The notes: generated by a model from the sequence alone, not told the origin. A stretch of 64,000 nucleotides of DNA from Salinicoccus hispanicus (GCF_009831115.1 NZ_WUUK01000005.1:62001-126000), one strand, 5' to 3'; shown: positions 8,658 to 15,182, numbered from the stretch's first letter. Numbers and translations are program-made.

Positions 8658-9041
8658 ATGGACTATCGTAAAATACCAATGGAGGAACTCGATTCGAATA
8701 TTCCCGAAGGGCGTGGGATGATCAAATGGGCGCCCTTTGCCACCATGCCCGAGCAGTTTGAGAAGGTTGCCAGCATGATTGAAGATCAGGTGAAGGTGGA
8801 GCGCCCTGTCCTGTCGGATGATCGGCTGGAGGAGATGAACCGCATTCTGAAAAAAGCACTTCATGACAAACGGAGCATCAGGGTGGAATACTACTATGAC
8901 GGTTTTCGCTTCCGTGAGGATCTGAAACTCATCCAGGTGGATGCATGGAGCATGGTGCTTATCGGTCAGCCGATGGACAAGTCGGATGAGGAGATGATAT
9001 TCATTTCATTCATCGACGTGCTGGATGTCGTCATGATCTGA
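8658..9041 (+). CDS. YolD-like family protein (SOS-regulated)
   Basis: A 127-residue YolD-like protein, opening MDYRKIPMEELDSNIPEGRGMIKWAPFATMPEQ; the GRGMIKWAPFATMPE segment and the C-terminal strand-rich part (VEYYYDGFRF to FIDVLDVVMI) are family hallmarks. YolD proteins are usually encoded beside UvrX/DinB-type Y-family polymerases and are proposed accessory factors of mutagenic repair, like UmuD. Here no polymerase gene is adjacent; folD is convergent. The start at 8658 is preferred because GAAGGGG lies 6-7 bases upstream; in-frame ATGs at 8619 and 8652 are inside the -10 region or too close to it. Confidence 0.85.
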   Translation: MDYRKIPMEELDSNIPEGRGMIKWAPFATMPEQFEKVASMIEDQVKVERPVLSDDRLEEMNRILKKALHDKRSIRVEYYYDGFRFREDLKLIQVDAWSMVLIGQPMDKSDEEMIFISFIDVLDVVMI

Positions 9042-9044
9042 AAA

Positions 9045-9074
9045 AAGCCGCGCAGAAAAATTTCTGCGCGGCTT
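9045..9074. terminator. Bidirectional intrinsic terminator
   Basis: Inverted repeat of 14 bp (AAGCCGCGCAGAAA with TTTCTGCGCGGCTT), flanked by A-run and T-rich sequence, between the convergent YolD-like gene and the folD remnant. Confidence 0.85.
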
Positions 9075-9078
9075 GATA

Positions 9079-9736
9079 TCAGCGTTCCAGGAAAAGAACC
9101 GGTTCTTTCTGATAGTCGGTCGCAAGCATCAGATGATAGACGAGCACCGTTGTCGTAATGGCACCGATGCCTCCCGGCACAGGTGTAATATGCGATGTCT
9201 TGTCCTTTACCGCTTCAAAATCCACATCACCGACCATTTTGCCTGTGTCATTGAAGTTGATGCCGACATCCACGACGATTGCCCCTTCCTTGACATGCTC
9301 AGGGCCGATCAGATTGATCACACCCGCTGCACTGACGATGATATCAGCATCCTTGCATCTGCCGACCAGGTCATCCGTATAAACATTGCATATCGTCACT
9401 GTGGCGTTGCGGTTCATGAGCATCAGCGACAGTGGCTTGCCGACTACAGCACTCGCCCCGACCACCGTGACACGCTTCCCCGTTGATCTCACGAAATTTC
9501 GTCAGAAAGGCCCGGTTTGAAATATCCGACGGAAAATGAAACTGCTCAGTCTCGATGGACAGCTTCTCAAACCGTTTCATCGCCGCCTTCTCGTAGGAGA
9601 TGGCATCCGACAGTTCTCCGATCCTTACAAACGCAACTTTCGGTCTGATGCCATGCTTCCGGGACTCCTCCACTGCATCCCTTATCCCTTCGGATAAATG
9701 TGCCGCAACTGCTTTGCCATCCATGATCGTTGTCAT
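9079..9736 (-). pseudogene. folD: Broken folD (methylenetetrahydrofolate dehydrogenase/cyclohydrolase) with internal deletion and frameshift
   Basis: The first frame (start 9736, MTTIMDGKAVAAHL) encodes the FolD N-terminal part including the catalytic-Lys region ISYEKAAMKRFEKL (Tyr-x3-Lys) up to about residue 84, then leaves frame near 9490. The next frame resumes with GKRVTVVGASAVVGKPLS, the Rossmann NADP site, and continues normally to GDVDFEAVKDKTSHITPVPGGIGAITTT. The roughly 70 residues that normally join them, with the GILVQLPLP and DVDGFHP motifs, are missing, so this is a deletion plus frame change, not a simple 1-base slip. FolD is needed for one-carbon metabolism, so an intact copy should exist elsewhere; this one cannot make a normal enzyme. 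The start has AAAGGAGC before it. Confidence 0.8.
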
Positions 9737-9818
9737 AAAAAAGCTCCTTTATCCCTTTTTCAATCAATATACCATAATGCACTCGAGATGATGCAGCCGA
9801 GGGCGGAACATCGGCAAA

Positions 9819-9843
9819 TAAAAAACCGCCCCAAAGGACGGCA
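9819..9843 (-). terminator. Intrinsic terminator of rpmG
   Basis: On the minus strand, immediately after the rpmG stop, CCGTCC and GGGCGG (9836-9841 with 9826-9831) form a 6-bp stem with one G-T pair around a short loop, followed by TTTTTT. Confidence 0.65.
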
Positions 9844-9849
9844 GATCAA

Positions 9850-9999
9850 TTATTTTGTTTCACGGTGTGTTGTGTACCCGTTGGATCTTGGGCAGTATTT
9901 TTTCATTTCAATACGCTCAGGATTGTTTCTTTTGTTTTTAGTCGTAATATAGTTACGATCTCCGCACTCAGTGCAAGCCAAAGTTACATTTACTCTCAT
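9850..9999 (-). CDS. rpmG: 50S ribosomal protein L33
   Basis: A 49-residue L33 protein of the large ribosomal subunit: [17 protein letters not shown], then [20 protein letters not shown] and the end THRETK. It keeps Cys9 and Cys12 and a third Cys36, but the fourth zinc ligand of the classical CxxC-CxxC form is replaced (CPRS), so it is the variant with a partial ribbon, as in staphylococcal RpmG2. GGAGGCGG precedes the ATG and TATAAT lies at 10071-10076 on the minus strand. No Zur-like palindrome is seen upstream. It is a monocistronic gene. Confidence 0.95.
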   Translation of the reverse strand: MRVNVTLACTECGDRNYITTKNKRNNPERIEMKKYCPRSNGYTTHRETK

Positions 10000-10080
10000 C
10001 AGTTCCGCCTCCTTTACTCTTTACCTATTCCGCTTTGCGGTGAGGAACATCCAATTGGAATAATGTTTTTATTATACCAC

Positions 10081-10233
10081 GTCCGGAAGTCTGTTAAAAG
10101 ATGACCCGGACTCCATTTCAACTGGCCAGTTGATCATCCTCTGGGGATGAAACGATGGTAATCAATGTCGGTGTGTTCCTCGTCTACATTGAACCGCCTT
10201 AACCATTTTAAAGGTTCTACGGAATTTTTTCAA
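10081..10233 (-). ncRNA. Candidate structured RNA or long leader upstream of rpmG
   Basis: The stretch between rpmG and the small membrane protein has no credible gene. On the minus strand a promoter TTGAAA-17 bp-TAAAAT (10228-10233 and 10205-10210) would start RNA near 10198. It reads through a series of inverted repeats: 10162-10168 with 10186-10192 (7 bp), 10134-10139 with 10145-10150 (6 bp), a perfect 16-bp palindrome at 10118-10133, and 10081-10086 with 10106-10111. No U-rich terminator follows the last hairpin, so it could be a free RNA or an rpmG leader. Structure is seen; transcription is inferred. Confidence 0.4.
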
Positions 10234-10321
10234 CACTTTTATCATACACACCTTGAATTCACAGTGACTCGGAAACATTTCATTCATCTTTACCACCAGG
10301 CGGGTCAAACCGTCATGAAAT

Positions 10322-10351
10322 AAAAAAGCTGGCCCAAAGAAAGCGGCCAGC
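10322..10351 (-). terminator. Intrinsic terminator of the small membrane protein gene
   Basis: GCTGGCC / GGCCAGC (10328-10334 with 10345-10351) followed on the minus strand by TTTTTT. It lies 11 bp after the stop codon of the gene that ends at 10363. Confidence 0.85.
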
Positions 10352-10362
10352 CACCATATCCG

Positions 10363-10533
10363 TCATTTAGTTTCCGCTTCGATCTCGCGCTTCAATTTTT
10401 CTGTGAAGTCCTTTATCTCCTCAACATCCTTCTTCAGGAAGAAAGCAAGCACGACTGCACCGATTGTTGTAACGATGACGAGTATTGATATGATTTTCAA
10501 AAGAAGACCGAGTACTGATTTTAAAAGTTCCAT
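10363..10533 (-). CDS. Small single-pass membrane protein
   Basis: A 56-residue protein starting MELLKSVLGLLLKIISILVI, with one hydrophobic segment at about residues 3-33 followed by a charged helix (KKDVEEIKDFTEKLKREIEAE) of coiled-coil character. GGAGGT lies 5 bases before the ATG at 10533; an upstream TTG at 10545 overlaps this site and is rejected. No known function; the pattern is like many Gram-positive small membrane proteins with a cytoplasmic helix. It is flanked by its own terminator and faces away from the candidate small RNA at 10643. Confidence 0.7.
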   Translation of the reverse strand: MELLKSVLGLLLKIISILVIVTTIGAVVLAFFLKKDVEEIKDFTEKLKREIEAETK

Positions 10534-10642
10534 ATTGACCTCCAAGAAGTTATTTAATCTACTCTACCCTGAATTTCAAGATTAATTCAATAAAATATAA
10601 TATTAGGGGTTGATATTTATCAGAAAATTCAGTATTATAAAG

Positions 10643-10731
10643 GTAGTTAATAGATATTAACTAACCTATTCCATTTTCTTAATAAAATTTCTCCTATTTT
10701 TTTCCTGCACCCAACCAGTGCAGGTTTTTTT
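10643..10731 (+). ncRNA. Candidate trans-acting small RNA with anti-Shine-Dalgarno motif
   Basis: Promoter TTGATA (10610-10615), 17-bp spacer, TATTAT (10633-10638), then about 90 bases ending in a strong terminator (CCTGCAC / GTGCAGG, 10704-10710 with 10718-10724, plus TTTTTTT). The 5' end can fold as AGTTAAT-AGAT-ATTAACT (10644-10661). Between the hairpins is an unpaired AT-rich stretch with TTTCTCCT (10689-10696), complementary to AGGAG ribosome binding sites. There is no start codon with a ribosome site inside. The terminator is one-sided (no U-run on the minus strand), which argues for a plus-strand transcript. Confidence 0.6.
10704..10731 (+). terminator. Rho-independent terminator of the candidate small RNA
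   Basis: Seven-base-pair GC-rich stem with a CCAACCA loop and seven T residues on the plus strand. Nothing on the plus strand upstream within 400 bp other than the predicted small RNA needs it. Confidence 0.85.
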
Positions 10732-10734
10732 ATT

Positions 10735-11133
10735 TTATCCTTCAATCACCTTTATATGCACCTTCCGCGTCCTCGGACCGTCAAATTCCGCAAAGTAGGT
10801 ACTCTGCCATGTGCCATAGATGACTTCCCCCTCTTCGATGATCAGCGTTTCACTCGCCCCTGTCAGGGAGGACTTCATATGAGAGTCGGAATTGCCCTCT
10901 GCATGCCTGTATTCATTCTTGTTGTCGAATGTCTGGTCCATTCCATATACAAGATCCCGTGTGACATCCGGATCTGCGTTTTCATTGATCGTGATGCCGG
11001 CTGTCGTATGCGGCGTGAATATTGTCATGATGCCGGACTGTACATTGCTTTCCCGCAGCACTTCCTCGATAAGCGAATCGATATTGATGTACTCGGTTCT
11101 CCCATTGGAGGTTACATTGAATGTGTAAAGCAT
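10735..11133 (-). CDS. YjbQ/UPF0047 family protein (secondary thiamine-phosphate synthase-like)
   Basis: A 132-residue trimeric-fold protein of the UPF0047/YjbQ family. It shows FTPHTTAGITINENADPDV with the conserved His-Thr-Thr and Asn-Glu residues, the middle HAEGNSDSHMKSSLTG segment and the closing GTWQSTYFAEFDGPRTRKV. Members have weak thiamine-phosphate synthase activity in vitro and are named on that basis; the physiological role is unsettled. The start at 11133 has AAAGGTGAT upstream; the longer frame from 11181 has no ribosome site. Its stop lies only 4 bp from the terminator of the convergent small RNA. Confidence 0.9.
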   Translation of the reverse strand: MLYTFNVTSNGRTEYINIDSLIEEVLRESNVQSGIMTIFTPHTTAGITINENADPDVTRDLVYGMDQTFDNKNEYRHAEGNSDSHMKSSLTGASETLIIEEGEVIYGTWQSTYFAEFDGPRTRKVHIKVIEG

Positions 11134-11202
11134 ATTATCACCTTTAACTTTATGATTTATGGGTACTATATTACTAGACAATTTTAAAAAGGAGAAATGA
11201 TA

Positions 11203-11619
11203 ATGCCTTATTCAATGAATGATTATCCGGATTCCCTGAAGAATATGGAGAAGCTTGAAAGGAAAAAGGCGATCGACATCATCAATGCCCTGCTTGAAGA
11301 AGGCTACGATGACGGTCGGGCCATCCCGATCGGTACAGATCAGGCGAAGGAATGGTACTCCGATGCTTCAAAGAAAGAGCTCGATGAACTGAAAAGTAAA
11401 GATGTCACCGAACATGAAGATGATCCGGGACAGCAAGGTGGAAAAATTGCCGACAATGATGTGGAAGTGTTCTTTGAAGACGATGAGTGGAAAGTCCAGA
11501 CCAAAGGGGCGAAACGTCCGAGCAATACGTACGACAACAAGAACGATGCGACAAAGCGTGCAAAGGAAATCGCCGAGAATCGCGGTGCGGAGACCATCAT
11601 CCACAATAAGAATGAATAG
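11203..11619 (+). CDS. DUF2188 stress-type protein (YdaT-like)
   Basis: A 138-residue soluble acidic protein. The N-terminal half MPYSMNDYPDSLKNMEKLERKKAIDI matches the YdaT type (ChaB-like opening found in general-stress proteins of Bacillus); the C-terminal half WKVQTKGAKRPSNTYDNKNDATKRAKEIAENRG is a DUF2188 repeat. The ATG at 11203 is 8 bases from GGAG, better than the ATG at 11197 (2 bases). A second DUF2188 protein lies at 60932. Role unknown; B. subtilis ydaT belongs to the SigB regulon, which suggests but does not show stress induction here. Confidence 0.8.
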   Translation: MPYSMNDYPDSLKNMEKLERKKAIDIINALLEEGYDDGRAIPIGTDQAKEWYSDASKKELDELKSKDVTEHEDDPGQQGGKIADNDVEVFFEDDEWKVQTKGAKRPSNTYDNKNDATKRAKEIAENRGAETIIHNKNE

Positions 11620-11621
11620 AT

Positions 11622-11654
11622 AAAATCCTCGGCTGCTTGGCAGCCGAGGATTTT
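11622..11654. terminator. Bidirectional intrinsic terminator
   Basis: Perfect 15-bp inverted repeat AAAATCCTCGGCTGC / GCAGCCGAGGATTTT around TTG, between convergent genes. Confidence 0.9.
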
Positions 11655-11655
11655 C

Positions 11656-12720
11656 CTATACTTGTAGATTCAGATCGCGCATCTTATCGAGTCCCATTTT
11701 ATCAAGCGTCAGCCCTTCACGCGTAAAGTCCACTTCGAGCATCAGGGAAGTCAGGTGGATGATCGAATCGATTGCAGGCGTTTCTACTGCCGCAGCCTCT
11801 GCAATGCTCTTCCATAGGACGAGGCCGTAACCGACGTCTTCAACGATATAGCGGTTATTCAAGGTGACCGGACCAACCAGGTCTTTCAGTACAGGGCTTT
11901 CGTTATACTGTTCCTTGAGCGGCTTATCCGGCTCGAAGTATGTGCTCCGTTCGGACCGTGCGGATTTGTCCAGCACTTCGAATCCGAGCACCTCGCATAC
12001 TTTCTGCCGTTCCTTGTCTATCGCTTCAATCACCTTGACCGTATGATGCGTCACACCATCACGGTAGAGGTAGAACGTATCACCATGGTTATCGATGTAG
12101 CCTGTGTTGAGAATGGATGGAGCCGGATGGCTTTCAGGATTGCCATTATTCAGAGCCGTCTCGATGATATTCTGTGCCGGCACGAGTGTATCATATAGGA
12201 CTGTCAGCTTGTCCATCATCCGTTCTGTATCACTGCTCGGATAGGCACTGAAAAGATTATGCCTGCTTTTAAGGATGACATCTGCATCATTCTGCTCATA
12301 GTCATATCGTGCAGCATAGGTCAGCGACATGGATTCACCAATCAGTATATCAACTTCCGGACGCTTCTCCTCGAGTATGTTGCTGAGTACCACACTGTTC
12401 ATCGCACTGGCGCCATTGATGAAGACCATCTGCCCATCCTCGAGATAAGGGATGAGTTCTTCGAACATCTGGGAAAGTATGTGTGTCGGCAGGCATGTCA
12501 TGATCACTTCTGCTCCACTCACCGCATCAAGCGGATCTTGCGTAAATTTATGGAGATAGAGCGGCTCTCCCCTGTAATGGACCTTACCTTGCATAATATC
12601 CGCATGCGGGTCTTTCAGCGCCTGCAGGGAATGGTATAGTGTCACTTCGTGACCTCTTGAAGTCAGATCAGCTGCTGCAACAATGCCACCATTACCTGCG
12701 CCAACTATGGAAACTTTCAT
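11656..12720 (-). CDS. NAD(P)-dependent opine dehydrogenase-like protein
   Basis: A 354-residue two-domain oxidoreductase. The N-terminal Rossmann domain opens KVSIVGAGNGGIVAAADL (GxGxxG) and continues to the CLPTHILSQMFEELIPYL region; the C-terminal helical domain contains NNGNPESHPAPSILNTGYID, the His-containing catalytic segment of the NAD/NADP octopine/nopaline dehydrogenase family. Such enzymes reductively join a 2-oxoacid to an amino acid. No metallophore synthesis genes (nicotianamine synthase-like or exporter) are adjacent, so a staphylopine role is not supported. Substrate unknown. It stands alone between two terminators. Confidence 0.8.
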   Translation of the reverse strand: MKVSIVGAGNGGIVAAADLTSRGHEVTLYHSLQALKDPHADIMQGKVHYRGEPLYLHKFTQDPLDAVSGAEVIMTCLPTHILSQMFEELIPYLEDGQMVFINGASAMNSVVLSNILEEKRPEVDILIGESMSLTYAARYDYEQNDADVILKSRHNLFSAYPSSDTERMMDKLTVLYDTLVPAQNIIETALNNGNPESHPAPSILNTGYIDNHGDTFYLYRDGVTHHTVKVIEAIDKERQKVCEVLGFEVLDKSARSERSTYFEPDKPLKEQYNESPVLKDLVGPVTLNNRYIVEDVGYGLVLWKSIAEAAAVETPAIDSIIHLTSLMLEVDFTREGLTLDKMGLDKMRDLNLQV

Positions 12721-12784
12721 TAAAATGGAACACTCCTTAAAATTGTATAAGGATGATTATACTGAAAATTCTTATTTTATGCTA

Positions 12785-12814
12785 CTATAAAGCCCAAACC
12801 GGATGGTCTGGGCT
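12785..12814 (-). terminator. Intrinsic terminator of the Nudix gene
   Basis: AGCCCAAACC (12791-12800) pairs with GGTCTGGGCT (12805-12814) around GGAT, followed on the minus strand by TTTAT, 9 bp after the stop codon of the Nudix gene. Confidence 0.7.
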
Positions 12815-12822
12815 GATTATTT

Positions 12823-13227
12823 CTATTTCGTCGGGCTGTCCATCCGGATCAGCTCAATTGCTGGAATATCGGCAGGCGCCCAGTCCAGGGTGTCTATATT
12901 TTTACGTGATAGCCATTTCATATCTGCATGTTCGAGCAGCTGGATCTCTCCTGCAAGCTGCTTGGCATAGTAGGTTGTAAGCTCGACAGTACCGAAATCA
13001 TATTCATGCACGGTTGTCGTAATCCTATCTCCCACTTCTATACTGCAGTCCATCTCTTCCATCAGTTCCCGCTTCAATGCTGTGCATGGCGCCTCTCCTG
13101 CCTCGATCTTGCCGCCAGGAAATTCCCACATCAAAGGGAGACTTTTGCCTTCCGGTCTTTGTGCACACAGTATTTCATCCCGTTCATTCACTATGACCGC
13201 ACCGACGACCCTGATATATTTCTTCAT
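12823..13227 (-). CDS. MutT-type Nudix hydrolase ((deoxy)nucleoside triphosphate pyrophosphohydrolase)
   Basis: A 134-residue Nudix hydrolase with the complete box: GGKIEAGEAPCTALKRELMEEM (G-x5-E-x7-REUxEE), about residues 37-58. The opening KKYIRVVGAVIVNERDEILCAQRP and size fit the MutT/8-oxo-dGTP diphosphatase subgroup, which cleans the nucleotide pool, though other NTP substrates are possible. The ATG at 13227 follows GGAGG by 5 bases; the longer frame would overlap that site. Single gene. Confidence 0.85.
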   Translation of the reverse strand: MKKYIRVVGAVIVNERDEILCAQRPEGKSLPLMWEFPGGKIEAGEAPCTALKRELMEEMDCSIEVGDRITTTVHEYDFGTVELTTYYAKQLAGEIQLLEHADMKWLSRKNIDTLDWAPADIPAIELIRMDSPTK

Positions 13228-13368
13228 CGAATCCTCCATCACAACAATTTTAATATGATCATTATAACAGACAGGCGCGAAGAAGAAAGTGGCATAGTTA
13301 TTTGCATGAAAGGGTAATATGATAATATTAGTTTATTAATGGAAAATGCATCGACCGATAAATCTGCA

Positions 13369-13430
13369 CAAAAAAAAGACCCCCTGCCTTAAATAGTTTA
13401 AGAGGTCGGGTGCATTTAGAGGCAGGGGGA
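13369..13430 (-). terminator. Long hairpin terminator of the secreted-peptide gene
   Basis: A 10-bp perfect stem (CCCCCTGCCT at 13380-13389 with 13420-13429) closes a loop holding a second small hairpin (CTTAAA / TTTAAG), followed on the minus strand by TC and eight T residues. It lies about 43 bp after the peptide gene stop codon. Confidence 0.8.
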
Positions 13431-13472
13431 ATCCAATTAAGGGTAAGGAAAAAATGAACTTACTAGAAGTTG

Positions 13473-13652
13473 CTAATAAACGCCGATAGGGGCTGGCCTA
13501 CCATCAGGAAGATAACCAGAACCTTTACCAAAAGTCCCAATTTCTTCGTAGCCACTCTTCACAACACTCGCTTCTGTTGTTTGAACATTGACTACTGAGA
13601 TTGAGCCCAATAGGATAGTACTCAATACGACAACACTGATAAGTTTTTTCAC
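13473..13652 (-). CDS. Small secreted peptide precursor (putative signalling propeptide)
   Basis: A 59-residue precursor read from a GTG at 13652 with GGAGG 10 bases upstream. It starts MKKLISVVVLSTILLG, a basic n-region and a hydrophobic core, with a probable signal peptidase site after VQTTEA (near residue 28). The mature part is about 31 residues, has no cysteine, and ends PDGRPAPIGVY. Not matched to a known bacteriocin. The gene is divergent from an HTH-TPR regulator of RRNPP type, and a TATAAT at 13693-13698 lies just downstream of a 10-bp inverted repeat in place of a recognisable -35. Together these suggest a pheromone precursor. A longer frame from 13739 ignores the ribosome site and spans the promoter. 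Confidence 0.75.
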   Translation of the reverse strand: MKKLISVVVLSTILLGSISVVNVQTTEASVVKSGYEEIGTFGKGSGYLPDGRPAPIGVY

Positions 13653-13709
13653 GCCATCACCACCTCCGTTGTTTATAATTACATTATGCATCATTATAAA
13701 AGTTCTCGC

Positions 13710-13740
13710 AATATTCACATATGCAAAAATTGTGAACATT
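13710..13740. promoter_or_regulatory. Inverted-repeat operator between peptide gene and regulator
   Basis: AATATTCACA (13710-13719) and TGTGAACATT (13731-13740) are inverted copies (9 of 10 bases) with an 11-bp spacer, so the arm centres are 21 bp apart, two helical turns. On the minus strand the repeat sits where the -35 of the peptide promoter should be (-10 TATAAT at 13693-13698; no consensus -35), the usual arrangement for an activator site. On the plus strand it lies just before the regulator ribosome site, so autoregulation is possible. Confidence 0.6.
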
Positions 13741-13761
13741 CTTCAGAAAAGGAGTCTATTT

Positions 13762-14646
13762 ATGAGATATCACATCCGTTTCAAAGAAATCAGACAGCAA
13801 AAAGGGCTCACTCACAAAGATTTGGCGGAAGGAATATGCGGTATGACGACAATATACCGGTTTGAACGTGGAGATACTGCCATCACAGCAGAAGTACTGT
13901 ACAAATTATGCCAGCGCCTCGGTGTTACGATGCAGACGCTCTTTGTCGACGAAGAATCCGAATACGCACTGATCGACTACTACCTGGATAAGCTCCGCGA
14001 ATATGTCTATTTCAGTCATGACGACCTTCTCAAGGTGACCTTGCAGGATGCGAAGGAAACGATCAATGATAATCCGGCATCCGATATACAGTACCGCAAC
14101 TATGAACGCCTTTACCGGACGTACACGGCGATCGATTTCCGTAACGATGACCAGTTTGAAGCATCTGAGAAAATACTGCTCGAACTCATATCAGAAACGA
14201 AGAATGTCAATCTGATTGAACTTGAAATCATCAACACGCTTGGGGACCTCTACCTCATCATGGACCGTTATGAGGATGCGCTTGTCCTCTACCATAGGCA
14301 CAGGGAACGCATCATGGACTTCCAGCATGCAGATCATCTTGATCAGTATATGATCATCCAGCTTCATTACGGCTATGCGATATGTCTGTACAATAGTTTT
14401 TCCTACGTTCAGGCACTGGACTTATGCTACAGGCTGCTGATCAGAATCCAGGAGAACAACTCCATGTTCTACCTCGGCAAGGCCCATCATCTGATGGCTC
14501 TCATCCATATTGCCCTCGGAGATTCCGAGCCAGCCAAAGAACATATCGCCAAATGTGAAGCGGCCTTCTTCCTGGAAGATCTGGATGACAGAATGGACTA
14601 CCACATCAAGATTGCCAGGGAAGCAATAGAAGCGCTTGCGCAATGA
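13762..14646 (+). CDS. HTH/TPR transcriptional regulator, RRNPP (Rgg/PlcR)-like
   Basis: A 294-residue regulator. Residues about 5-60 form an XRE-type helix-turn-helix (IRFKEIRQQKGLTHKDLAEG, then IYRFERGDTAITAEVLYKLCQRLGV) of the kind seen in PlcR, Rgg and MutR proteins. The rest is all-helical with TPR-like repeats (for example around LEIINTLGDLYLIMDRYEDAL and LGKAHHLMALIHIALGDSEPA), the fold that binds exported and re-imported peptides in the RRNPP family. The length fits PlcR/Rgg (about 285-295). The ATG at 13762 is 7 bases after GGAG. It is divergent from a secreted-peptide gene with an inverted repeat between them. Family is clear; the peptide partner is inferred from context. Confidence 0.8.
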   Translation: MRYHIRFKEIRQQKGLTHKDLAEGICGMTTIYRFERGDTAITAEVLYKLCQRLGVTMQTLFVDEESEYALIDYYLDKLREYVYFSHDDLLKVTLQDAKETINDNPASDIQYRNYERLYRTYTAIDFRNDDQFEASEKILLELISETKNVNLIELEIINTLGDLYLIMDRYEDALVLYHRHRERIMDFQHADHLDQYMIIQLHYGYAICLYNSFSYVQALDLCYRLLIRIQENNSMFYLGKAHHLMALIHIALGDSEPAKEHIAKCEAAFFLEDLDDRMDYHIKIAREAIEALAQ

Positions 14647-14660
14647 CTGCACAGGCGCTT

Positions 14661-15182
14661 CTATATGGTGCGTCTATATCTGGATGAGATCTGTATTTCT
14701 CCTGTACCTGTTTCCCGGACTTTTCTGCCAGCGTATTCGAACCCCCTGGATTCATAAAAAGGCTGTCCATGCATATTCCCTTCCTGCACAGACACCCACT
14801 GCTCATTGAAGCCTTTACGCCGATGATCCCGGGTCAGAGACTCGAGCAGCCTGCTGCCGACACCTTGATACCTGTACGCCTCATCCACATAGAACACATG
14901 GATTTCAGCAGAAGTTGCAGCAGCTTTCCCACCACCGATCACACCGGCAATCCGGTCACCTGCTACGGCGACATAGCTGTAGTGCCCACGGGCAATGTCC
15001 TGGCTTACTTTGCCTTCCGCATACCAGAAATCGATTGTCTGCTGCTGATGGCTTTTCGACAGTCTGCCTTCCACGGTCTGCTGCCATCCGAGACGGCATA
15101 TTCTGGCGACATCGGACGCATCCTCCGGTTTTGGCCTACGGATGATCGGCGGCATTGATGCGCCCATCGCTTCAGTTTTCAT
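14661..15182 (-). CDS. GNAT-family N-acetyltransferase
   Basis: A 173-residue GNAT enzyme. The acetyl-CoA motif is VDEAYRYQGVGSRLLESL (R-x-x-G-x-G/S), preceded by the strand AEIHVFYV and followed by VQEGNMHGQPFYESRGFEY, the standard C-terminal motif B. Substrate not predictable. Its ATG at 15182 overlaps the end of the upstream lipoprotein gene by 11 bp, giving translational coupling; a second ATG at 15155 is an alternative start. It converges with the RRNPP-type regulator, 14 bp from its stop, and no obvious hairpin separates them. Confidence 0.82.
   Translation of the reverse strand: MKTEAMGASMPPIIRRPKPEDASDVARICRLGWQQTVEGRLSKSHQQQTIDFWYAEGKVSQDIARGHYSYVAVAGDRIAGVIGGGKAAATSAEIHVFYVDEAYRYQGVGSRLLESLTRDHRRKGFNEQWVSVQEGNMHGQPFYESRGFEYAGRKVRETGTGEIQISSRYRRTI

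Noticed and set aside
9959-10080. A Zur box upstream of rpmG
   Set aside because: Looked for because some L33 genes are zinc-regulated; no 9-1-9 palindrome like the Zur consensus is visible.
11656-12720. Staphylopine-type metallophore biosynthesis
   Set aside because: Only the opine-dehydrogenase-like gene is present; no cntK/cntL or exporter genes are adjacent.
13653-13739. N-terminal extension of the secreted-peptide gene
   Set aside because: The extension would include the promoter -10 and operator and would hide the signal peptide; the GTG at 13652 has the ribosome site.
13700-13745. A PlcR box in the peptide-regulator intergenic region
   Set aside because: TATGNANNNNTNCATA is not matched; the repeat present has a different core and spacing.
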